Shown piece by piece: positions 1-11,600 of a DNA stretch of 64,000 bases. Each line of letters starts with the position of its first letter. Positions within the stretch are counted from its first letter, which is position 1. The stretch is from Chimonanthus salicifolius (Eukaryota > Streptophyta > Magnoliopsida > Laurales > Calycanthaceae). A program made the translations under genes and the position numbers. The DNA is taken from positions 38,370,739 to 38,434,738 of the forward strand of contig CM023541.1 in the NCBI GenBank assembly GCA_013350335.1, written 5' to 3'. The notes below the pieces were generated by a model, which ran no database searches, was not told the DNA's origin, and saw nothing but the letters and a program-made list of their open reading frames with translations.

Positions 1-1186
1 GAGACTAAAACCAGTCTTAAAATCAGCCAGTTAGGGGCTGAAAAGAGGTCTCTTCCCAATAGTCTAGAGACTGAAACCCACTCCCAACATCAGCCGATCT
101 TGGACTGAAAATCAATCCTCAAACAAGGTCCGGCTGGGTTGTAAAATGTCAAGAAGGGATCGGTTTAAGCATGGGCTGTTTTGGGGCTTTGGCACTATAG
201 GTCTAACCGAAGATCAACTGTGGGAGAGGAAATAAGAATACAATTCGATGGATAAATACCTGTAAACTAAGGGTGAAGACGACTGAAAACGACAGCACGG
301 ACTGTCCCGACTTCCTTCAGATCGCAAATAGGGGTTTTCCCTCTTCCGTTTGGGTCGCTGTTGGTTGGATTCCACCGGAATCTCTGTCACGGAGAGAAGG
401 AGAAGTGAGGAAGATGCCGAGAGAGAGAGAGAGAGTTGCAGTGCTAGGGATCGCAAAATCGTCGTTTTCCCTCTTCCGCTTGGGCTTTAAATGGCTGCTT
501 GAGTCCGCTGTCCCAATTTCGGGAGGGAAGATCGGAAGGGAAAAAGAAAGAGGAAATGGATTTGAGTCCCTCTGAAGAAAGGAAAGGAAGGAGAAACTTT
601 GGGAAATTTCCCCATGGAATACGGCAGTGGGTAGGGAGAGATAAGGGAGGAACGAAAGAAAACCCATATGGGTTTTCTCTTCTATCGGAAATTTCGGGGT
701 TCTAAAACAATAAGGAAATTTAAGGAATTCGACGGAAACGGGTGTGGTGTCAAAGACCCACGCCACTTATTCATCTTGGGTTGTTAGGGTCGGTTTTCCT
801 CATCTCGGGTTGTTACGGTCGGTTTTCCTTTAAATTAATCTGCCATTTATTTAAATTTCGTTTATTTAAAGTTTGAACCTATTTATTGATTTTAAAATTT
901 TAAATAAAATATTTCCAATTGAAATTCTAACTTAGGGGAAATTAACAATCTAAGTTGATAATTTATTTCCATTCCCTTAATTTTAATTCGAAGGGGGTAA
1001 ATTTGTAAATTCTCATTGAGGATAAAGTGTGTGAAATAGGGGTCTATTATTCATTCCCTAAATTAAATTGTGTTTTCTCCAAATAAATTTATCCATTTAA
1101 ACTAACAATCAATTTAAACTACGATAATTTTCTAAATTAATTTTACCCATCACATCTGACCCGTTACCCCGGGTCGGATCATTACA
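1..1186 (+). mobile_element. 3' part of a Gypsy-type LTR
   Basis: The segment ends ccgggtcggatcattaca at 1186, closely like the end of the solo LTR at 30036-31015 (ggtcgggtcactaca). The start is outside the window or not recognisable. Open frames of 60-150 codons on both strands at 214-766 lie in purine/pyrimidine-rich LTR sequence and match nothing I know. The rest of 1187-2453 is AT-rich intron with no exon seen. Confidence 0.5.
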
Positions 1187-2453
1187 AAAATAGTATGACG
1201 CATTTCCCCTCATAAAAAACTTTGTCACCTAAATGTTTAGAGTGAAACTTGTATATTTTATCTTTTAGTGTTATTTTCACACATTATTTTCATTTAAAAT
1301 GAACTTGATTTAATTTTGTTTAAATAGGCTGCTGTGTCATCGTGTCATATTTATTTTGGGGTAGCCGTGTTAGATACCTTGTACCCATTTCGAACTTTGA
1401 CACTCGTGCCTGTACTCATGCAACTTAGGTGGAAGGATGGTGGTTTTCTTCGTTTCTCCATATTTTTTTGTTATTAGTGTTTGAAGATATTATACAAAAT
1501 GATGAATAGAGTCACCTGGTTTACTTGCCGAGTCACTTGATTGATCCAACTCAACAATTGACCAGGTTTTGGCAAGAAATCTATAGTTTCTCAAAATTTG
1601 TTAATGTGGTTCATCTCTAGTAAAAAAATATGGCTTGAGTTAGTGAAGGGTTCATGAGGGGTGCAATTTTTGCCATGTGAAATGATATTCTTTTTGTTCT
1701 TTTATTTCTCAATCTGTAATTTTCTCATTCTCTTTTGAATGGTAAAAGCCATCTTCTTATTCACTATTAGATGAATGGAGTTTCACTATGCCATGTAAGT
1801 TTTGTGTCTCTTTATGTGCTGTCTTTGAATTAATATGTTTATTTTATTTTATATTATTTTTTTTCTGTTATTTGAATGCATTTTCTCCACAACACAAAAG
1901 GTGGGTCACATAATTGCATGTCTTTTTGTGAAGTACTGATCTTGCTCATCTTGATAATTTTCCTATTTATATGCATATACAGATGCATAATTTCCTTCTG
2001 TGCTGTAAATATTGTCTGTTTTTAAATTAGTTTACTGATACTGATAATACACAGTATCTTTTAAATTAGTGGCATGGGCCTTATAGAAAATTCTCGGAAA
2101 ACACTCTTACTTATTACTGCTTATGATGATTTGTTGGTGTTCCTTATTTTTGGAAAGATCATTCTCCCTCTGTCACTATGTGCTATCGTTTATTTTATTT
2201 TATTTCATTTTTTATTTTATGCTTTAGATCTTTTCAACCATGATAAGTTTGAATTTTACTTTTTAGGATGGTTATTTGATATATCAGTTATTGGGTGCTT
2301 TTTCAAATGCTTTTTACTTGCTCCTATGACCCTTTTGTACCTTTCTTTTCTTTAATGAGATATATTTGTTACATTTCCAAAAAAAGGAAAGCCTTTTTGC
2401 TTGTTCTACGTCTGAAAATTGTTGAATATTTGCATCCCTTCCCTTTTTTGCAG

Positions 2454-2633
2454 AGTGATGATATTAAGTTGCAATACAATGATTCTCTTCAGTGGGACAC
2501 GTTCATGGTCCCAAATGATGTTGCTATTAGGCATGGTTGGCGAAATTCTCGACTAATCAAAGCAACTTCTCAGGGTCTGGGAAGTGTATCTGCTTCTCTT
2601 GCGTATCATAGTGGGAATGTGAAAACAACGGAG
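2454..2633 (+). CDS. NUP210: GP210 exon 1 of window
   Basis: Phase 0 exon of 60 codons between a pyrimidine-rich acceptor (tttttgcag) and donor gag|gtaacg. It reads [10 protein letters not shown] and ends GNVKTTE. An earlier exon must lie before base 1, since none is visible in 1187-2453. Confidence 0.9.
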
Positions 2634-5600
2634 GTAACGTCATTTTGCCGTTTGGTGGTATTTTATTTATGAAAAGATATATTAGTTGTATGAAAGAAAG
2701 GTTTCTGTATTTCTAGAAAGGCAATGCTATTGCAATGCCACTACCTGAAAAAGTAAAAACTTTTGAAAACCATATAAGCAAGCGCTTGAAGATTTACCAA
2801 GATGATTTTGTTGAAGTTCTTACTCTTTATGTTTTCCTGATAGGTTCTCAAGACGATTCAAGAAATTATGGTCTGTAATCAGGTCAAAATCAACATGGTT
2901 GAAACAAATGAGTATTCTCATACCATCCTTCTCCCTTGGGCTCCAGGGGTGCACCAAGAAGTTGAACTAACTGCAACTGGAGGTTTAGTCGTTCACTACT
3001 CATTTTTTAAAATGTCTGATTCACTCGATTCCAACTGTAAGTTTTGTTTTAATGAACTGCTACAGGTTGTGCGAAGACGTCCAAAGACTACAAATGGGTT
3101 TCTTCTGACATGGCCACTGTATCAATATCTGCTGCTGGTTTTCTCAGAGCAAATAAACCAGGGAAGGCTATTATTAAAGCAGTGTCAATTTTTGACTCGA
3201 GCAATTATGATGAGGTAGGAATATTTCAGTAGCTTGCTTTAGTTGTGTCTTTCCTTTTTCCATGTAGTGCGATCATTATGCTTAAAACTTTGTGTTTATT
3301 CTCCTTACCGTGTACTCTTTATTTGGGATGTTTCTGTTGTGCTTTGGTTTATTGTAGAAATGTGAATTTGTCTAGATTAGAGCTTGAGAGGAATAAGAAA
3401 AAAGAAAATAAAAGTGGCATTGAATGCTTATAGATTTTGGTTATTATTCCCCGTGTAGGTTGATATTGAAGTTTCCATTCCTTCGTCTATGGTTATGCTA
3501 CGAAACTTACCTGTGGAGGCCGTTGTAGGAACACATCTACAAACTGCGGTAACCATGCAAACATCTAGTGGTAATTATGATATACTTGAAGTCACATGCA
3601 ATGCTCCGTCCTTTTCTTTTTGTTACCTCTTTTCTTGTACTTACTTCTTTTCCCTCTTAGCAGGTAACCACTTTTATAGATGTGATGCTTTTAATTCCCA
3701 TGTAAGGTGGCAGGTGCTTGCCGGAAGTGAGTTTTTCAATATTGTTGACACAACAGAACTATGGCCCCTTGACAAGCTGTTATATGTTGAGGGCTCTCAC
3801 TCACCTTATAGTCCACTATGTGCATGGTCAGTTTTATATGCTTCCAATTCTGGTCGAGCTATTCTACAGGCAACACTCTCCAAGGATTTAAGGTCTCCTG
3901 ATTATTCATCAGATGGGCAAATTACTTTTAAAGTATCTACAGTTGTTGCTGCATACCCCCCACTTGTTGTTCATCATGCGGGGAATGGGAACCAATTTGG
4001 TGGTTATTGGGTTGATTTGGCTGGTCCGAGAGCTAGTGAGGAGCGCTTGGTTTCAGCAGATTTGAGTGAGCTGTATCTTGTTCCTGGAACTGGGTTGGAT
4101 ATAGTACTTACCGGTGGACCAGAACGGTGGGATCAAGGAGTTGAATATATTGACACACTAGAAATTTATGATGAAGATCTCATGCGTGTTAAAGAAGGAA
4201 TACTTGCAAGTCATGCATATGCAAGTAGTGGCATGTATAGAATTTCATGTCAAACGTTGGGAAACTTTGTAAGTTTCAGTTTTTTTTGGCCCTTTTTAAC
4301 TATTTCCTGGTAATCATTGGTAAACTGTTTCTTGTTAGTTCATATTGCCTCTAGTATAAACTAACATTTATAGGAGGCACACGCATCGTATGAGTGAATT
4401 AGTTAGAAATTTATAGTGAACAAGTCTTCTTTAGTTCACGAATTTTTGTACAATATTTTCTATTTTTTGATATTTATATAAAAGAATTTCCGTCATATTC
4501 TTCAAATCACCAAATTCAATCGTAATATCTCTTCTTCTATTTGTTTAGACAAATTTTTGACGAATTTTCTTTATTCTTAGATAATAATGTCAACTAAATC
4601 CTTCCAAATCACGAATCCTATCTTTATTTTTTTTATTTTTTAGCTATTTGTTGAACGAATTTTGTCCTTTTTGTGAACTAAATCCTTTCAACTCACCAAG
4701 AGCCATCTTAAAATATCTTTTCCTTTTTTTAGCCATTTTTGGACGAATTTTGTGTCTTTGCCTTTTTTGTTTTCCGACATTGAAGCAAATCACAACCATT
4801 TAATGAGTGGACGGTTAAAATTCATTTGAGAGACATCTTAAACTCTCTCTTTATATATAAATTGAGTAGAAGGATTACGTGGAGCAACACTTTTGGTGAT
4901 ATTTTCTTCTATTGTTTCTTGGGACACAGAAAATGGTCTTTTCACGAGGAAACTTGGTTGGCGATGATCATCCACTGCCAGCTGTTGCAAATGTAGAAGT
5001 CCCTCTTATTTGTAGCTTTCCTTCCACCATTACACTTGTTGCTAATGAACCTGGTAAGAATAATAGTTATCCTAATCGAACATATTTTTGATCAAAGTGT
5101 GATTCACTGGTATTTCTTCACACATTCTTTTTCTTCGCCGCCGCCCCCCAGTAACATCCCTACTATTGAAAAGAAGTTTGGTGCTGATTTTCTTTTTCGG
5201 CCACATAAACATCAGGCCATCATATGGGCCCTAGATAGGTCCATTAGGGACCACTTTGATGGATGGGTGAAATATGTGATATGTCTTAAACATTTTAAGC
5301 TGGACATTAAGAGTTTTGTGCAATTCTTTGCTTTAAATGGTCTGAGCAGTATTCCCATTTGGGGCTCTCCTATAATGAGGGTTAAGAAAAAGGGTATATA
5401 CTGGATTTTATAAGATACCTCTTTAATTGATCTAATCACATTATTATGGTTATCCGTTGCATCTTTTGTTTCTTGTCTTGTTAACATGGGTCTTTGTGTC
5501 TCCTTCAGTGAGTAGACGTGATCTTATATGGTCTGCAACTGAAGCTGATCGTGGTCCTGGAAGGGTTCGCATTTCACCTATTACTGTTGCAAATGCATGC

Positions 5601-8600
5601 ACTATACGAGTAGCTGCTGTTGGTATTCACAACTCTGGAAAGGCTTTTGCGAATGCATCATCTCTTCGCTTAAAGTGGGAATTGAGTGGTGGTGACAATC
5701 TCGCATATTGGGAAGACAGCAAAAGTATGGAAAGGCCTGTTTCCACTTGGGAGAGGTTTTTGGTTTTGCAGAATGCAACTGGGGAGGTAAACAAGTACAT
5801 GTCTGTGTGGGATTAATTGGGCATACATGTGCATGTGTATGTGTTTGGTGTGGGAGGGTCAGGGTGTGAGTGTAGATGCATGTGTACATGTCTTTACATG
5901 CCTGCGTGTGTCATTGCATGTGTTCGTGTGCTTGCACATGTTCTTGTGTGTATGTGCATGTGTGTACACATAGGCACAGGTGAGCAGACTCATGTGCGTC
6001 TGGGTGCATGTGCTTGGGTATGGGTGTTCGGATTCATGTCTGTATGTATGGGTGCTTGTGTGCAGTTGCAGATATGTGGATGCATGTCTTTGTGTGCATC
6101 TCTGTGTTTGGATTTCATGGCCCTGCATGTTCTAAGGCTTTGAACTTCTCGAGCTATAGCAGTGCTTGCATGCAGTTTCTAGTGGTATGTTAGCAGAAAG
6201 ACTTTGATTCTCGATAAAAAAAAATTCTCTAAAATGTCATTTTTTGCCATTGGTATTTTTCTTTGCAATGTGACTAACCCGCAATCTTTTTGCTTGGTGT
6301 GGTGGCCACCTTCTGTGATATGGCTCATGTCTGGCTTGATGTTATTATTCATCAAAATACTAGAAAGTGATCATAATGGGTCGATGGATACCTATATTTA
6401 TAGTCCCATATGACCTTGTGGTTCAACTCTCCCTTAGTTTTCTTGTTCATTTCCTAATATGATTAGTACTATTGAGATGAGTTTCTACAATAAATGTTCC
6501 TGACGTATGTGTCACAAGTGTGTGCACGCCTCAAGTGTGTGTATGTTTGCTGGCACTCATGTTTGTGCTTGCGCATCACATGTGTATGTGTGCAGCGCTT
6601 GCACATGAATGTGTGCATATTTGCAGTAACTACTGTTATTGCATGAAGGGCAAAAGCCTGTAGCACTTGGTGGTTGCTGTTTGAGTCATATGGGCATTAG
6701 ATGGGCAATCTGCCCATGGAGAACAATTTGCCAACTCCAATTATGAGTGCCAATCTGAGATAGATGGACTAAATTGCTTTGATGATGATGATGGCATCTG
6801 TTATTGCTTGAAATAGAGTACAACCAAAAGGAACCATAGGAAAACACCAAATCAACTTGAAGTATTCAACCTTATTTCTCTAATATAGTTCTTTTGTTAC
6901 TGCTCAAAAAAAGAATATGTTGCTCCGTCATCTCCTCATTGAGGAATCTCCATGAACATGAAACAACCTCACCTTTCGAGGTTGAATTTCTATGATCTTT
7001 TGCCTTTTGAATATCTGGCTTTTCTTTTGGCAATGGTGACAGAACTATTGTAGGCACACTAGATGTGCACAAAAATACGAAGAATAATACACCGAAAAAC
7101 ACGAAGCAAGCACCCATAAACAAAAGTACATTAGATACTTACATCTAAGAGAGAATTTATTGCTACACTCAAAAAGAGCTAATCGAAAGGCCAGGCCATA
7201 TGCAAGGCATGATTGAGAAGACACTCCAACTAAGCTCTGTGAAATTCATTGTTCAAAATGCCACCATTTCCTTGCCCCTCAAGGTCCAAGAAAGTCATAG
7301 TTTATGGTTTTTATCTGAAACTGTAAATCCTTTTCGGATGATATATATATTCTAGTTTCATAGAAACAGAAATTTTGCCACTTCTAGGTCAAATTTGGCT
7401 TAATTATAAATGTTATATTATTGTGTGGTGCAACTTTCTAAATGACTTGAATTGGAATATGGATGACAGATGCCCTTCAGTAATTTAAGGTGCATTTTTT
7501 CATATACTAGAATTGTGTCTCTGTTGACAATTATAAAATAACTATTCCATTTTTTCTAAAAGTTCTAATGAAAATTTAATTGTGTAATTGAGCCAACTTG
7601 ACCCAGCAAAGTTTTGTTTCAAGATTTGGTTTTTATTTCAATATTTCATGTTGTTACCATCATCATTATGATCATCATCATGATTTGCTTTTACTATTAG
7701 TTTTTTCAGTGATTGCTTTTAATATTATTTTTAACAATTAACGGTTGAGTTGCTTTGGAGTTTGTGGGTTTTTGGGCACTAACATTATTCATTGATGGAT
7801 CCTCTGCAGTGTACAATTCGTGCTACAGTGGTTGATTTTGTTACTGATATGAGCATTGGTCTTCTTTCCGAGAGTGGCTCTTTACAGCTTGAAAGTCCAA
7901 GTGATCTTACAGATGCTATCCATTTACAGGTCTATAAAAATATGATTATGATATGCATGCCTTTGATTTATGTTGCTGGTTTAATTGCACACACATACAT
8001 GAAAAATGATCACTTGTGAACCGTACCGTGGCATAATATGCCAGAAACTTCCTTCTGTGACGTACATTTACATCCCCAGCCTTCTTAGACCTAGTATCTA
8101 GCAGTAAGTGTGGCACCTTCCCGTTTTGACACCATTTTGGTTATACTTACCATTGGAGCAAGCCCAGGTTCTATATTCCTATGGTCCCGTTACTGTGTCA
8201 TTCAAGCTGATGCTTGTGGTCCCTCATCCAAGTATAAACTTTCTCAACTAGCCCATCCCTTAGTCCCAAGTGGACCCCACAAAAAGTTTGCACAGATCTT
8301 GTGTTCTAAGATTTCGTGGGAGATTTGTGTGTGCATGTGGATGTGTGTGTATGTGTGTGTGTGTGTGTGTGTGTGTTGATGTGTGTGTTCTTCTGGTTGC
8401 ATACGTGTGTGCATGTGTTTGTGCATGTATCAGCATAACCATGACCCCTAGGTGCCCATGCTCCATGTACAATGGGAGCACTTGGCAAGACAAAGCCCAC
8501 CAAGGTTCCATTTATAGTCTTCCCCTCTCCCTTTTCTCACACACATCTCTACCCCCTGCAATTGGATCTTAATTGAGTTTAACCCATTTGAAGTTGATGT

Positions 8601-11600
8601 TGCCATTGAATTGAATCCTGCTGAAATTTAGATTAAAACATTTTTAGCGAGCCAAACTTTGGCCCTCTAAATTGATCCATCAAGGTGATTTTGATGGGAC
8701 TCTTGCGTGCTTGGAAAGAATGTGCAGATTTACCTTAGGGTTTTTCGTTTGTTTCTCTCAGCTGTTATGGCTTCGCGAGTGTTTTTTGTTTTGTTCCGCT
8801 GTATTGTCTCTTTCCGTTTTGTATTTGCACCTCTGGTGCCTTTTCATTCTAATATATTAACCATTTCAAAAAAAAAAATATTGATGGGACTTGTTGGATG
8901 ATCATGGTGGGCCCCACATGAGTTGTAGACAAAGGCGTGCAAGTAGGGGTATGAAAATGATCTCATCATGAGATTGGTACGCATTTGAAACCTCATCATT
9001 TTTGTGTAGTTTTTGGATGCTCCATACCATTCATTCACATCTAGCTCTACTTGAATTGGTTCATTGCCAACTTTTACATCCATTGTTTTTTCAATTTTGA
9101 AAACTTAAAATGCGACTTGTTGAAGTGCCTTAAATATTTCACAACCACAAATCAAGGGCTAGGATTGGGGATTTGGGCTGAAGCTGCTACCCATTCTCTT
9201 TTAACACCATTCTGAGTTACAGTCGTTGGATAATCCAAGGTTGTCAAAATCGCACGATACGAGAGTCGAATCGAGGGTATCACGATTCAACTCGCATCAA
9301 TTATCAAAAACCCTAAAAATCGTACGCTTTTTGAGTGAATCGAGAATCATGCGATTCGACTTGTATGAATCGTAGTCGCGTCCGATTCATATGGGAGAAC
9401 GAGAGGAGGAGCAAAAGACAGTTTTTTCAAAAAAATAAAGAAATTTTGGAAAAATAAAGCCTAACTTTTTGCATGATATGTTGAGAATAGAAGTGCACAA
9501 ACAATAGTCGGAAGAACAAAATATAAATTAATCACACACAAAGACACAAGGATTTACGTGGTTTCCTTTCACTATGTCAACGAGTTTAAACTGGATACAC
9601 TATGCTCAAAGGCAAAACGAAGAAGAAAAGATGGTTGTGCCTGTTACAATTTTCGCTCTCTTCAAATCTCTCTCTTACGAAAAGAGATATTATATACTGC
9701 CCTAATTAGGACTAAAACATATGTAATGCGAAAATTGCAAAATTGCCCTCCATGGGTATGGGATCACCAGTAAATATCTAACAATCAAGCTCCACAAACC
9801 TAACAATCTCCCACTTGGAGATTGATCAAGCAAATCTTCTTCATCAGTTGAAGCCATGCCTTCATGAAAGGATCTTGGTATGAGCCAACTACCGTTCTTC
9901 AAGCAATAAGACTGATAGAAACTGAACATGACTTCAGTTTCTTTCTAGTCACGACCTTGGTCAACCTATCTGCAACATTCTGACTTGTATGGATCTTCTC
10001 AATTGTCAATGCTCCATCATTCAGAACTGAACGTATGAAATGGTATATCAATTGTATGTGTTTTGTCCTGGAATGAAATGCCACATTCTTTGCGAGATGA
10101 ATAGCACTCTGGCTATCACTATACAAAACACTGTTCTCTTGTTTCTTACCCAACTCTTCCAAGAAACTCTGCAACCAAATCATCTCTTTGCTACAATAAC
10201 TGCAACGTATTCAGCTTCTGTAGTGGAGAGTGCCACAATTTTCTGCGACTGATAGACCCAACTCACTATCGTACCACCCAAAGTATATAAATACCCTGTA
10301 GTACTTTTCCTATTATCCATATTTACTTATATATTGTGAGGAATTGAACAAATTGTTATGAATCTTACGATTCTACAATTTACGATTCACGATTCACAGT
10401 TCACACTCCTACACCGATTCACAATACGATTCAATTTTGACAACCTTGGGATAATTGCATGTTCGATGATACCACTAATCTTTAGGATATTAAAAAATGG
10501 TGGTGTTGATTGAATCAAACCATAGTTCAAAAATTAAAAACTCAGACCTAAACTCGAATTTCTTTTAAGTAACTCAGGCAGGTTTTTGAACTTGACTCGG
10601 AAAAACTTTCTAAAACTCGTTGACTTTCACGACTAAAAATCCTGTCAAGTCAAGTCAACTTGGATCGACTTGCTCAAGCCTTTTCGAGTTTTTAAACTTT
10701 GAACAAACTCATCTCTATGGTATCATGTGGTCCCACATAGGGGTTAACGTGAGTTGCTGAGTGTAATTGGAGTTAAAGATAAGTACCACACATGTATGTG
10801 AAGGGCTGTGTGCATCTGGTGTTTTACCTAATGCCGTCGTACCCGTGGAGAAGTGAGAGTCTTGGGGTTCTCCATCATAAATAAAAAACTACACGTGTGT
10901 ACACATGTACTGTCATGTATGTATGGGTTGTATTTCTTTGTTTTATTGCTGGTTCTTTTTTCCTTCTTATTTGATCCTCATTTTAGTTTTATTTGAATTA
11001 TGCAGTTAGTCTCTTCCCTCAGAATCATTCCTGAGTCTCTCTTATTATTTCACTATCCCGATGCCAAGGTAAAAGTACTTAATTTATCCAACTCTTCCCA
11101 TATTCCTCTATTTGTGTGTGTTTCTTGATGCCTATTTTAAAGATGTACTTTGCCAATTTTATTTTTTTGGAAGTATACTCTTGTGAATACAATTTATTTA
11201 TATAATTTGTTTATTGTATCTTTATCTTTATTTATATATTACTTATAAGGACGCTTGAGACTAGATTGTGAACTAGTTTTTTATGCAAAACGGGGAAGAC
11301 AACCCGCAGTTCCTTACGCTCACTAGGATTTCGGATTCAAAATTTTTGGAATTTTGAAAAGCCCTGGATCGATTGGGTTTCAAGCAATCGAACCACTTCT
11401 CTGAGTGCGATTAATAATCCATCTAAGAGGCCCAGTTCCCATGAAATCAGTGTTTTAGGGTTGAGTTAATATTTAATTCATTCTCTTAATCAGATTTAAT
11501 GATTTAATCAAAATAAGAGAATTATGAAATTTCATGCACAAATCAATCAAGCCTAAAACAGTGAAATTAATTAATTCATGGTACTAACATGGGATTGATC

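Larger units (their letters stand above)
9236..10448 (-). mobile_element. hAT-type TIR element, copy 1, with Copia fragment inside
   Basis: Ends are caaggttgtcaaaat and its inverse attttgacaaccttg. Flanks are ggataatc (9228-9235) and ggataatt (10449-10456), an 8-bp target duplication with one mismatch, as for hAT elements. The outer parts are rich in aatcgtgattcg words. A truncated Copia element (9479-about 10330) lies inside. A second copy in opposite orientation is at 48181-48939. It has no transposase, so it is non-autonomous. Confidence 0.75.

Noticed and set aside
214..766. Open frames of 80-149 codons on both strands
   Set aside because: They overlap on opposite strands in purine/pyrimidine-biased LTR sequence and show no family motif.
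5817..6143. 108-codon Cys-rich frame, and its opposite-strand mates
   Set aside because: It is the translation of a TG-rich repeat; all frames are open because the repeat lacks stops.
8244..8572. His/Thr-rich and Cys/Val-rich frames around the TG microsatellite
   Set aside because: Simple-sequence artefacts in an intron.
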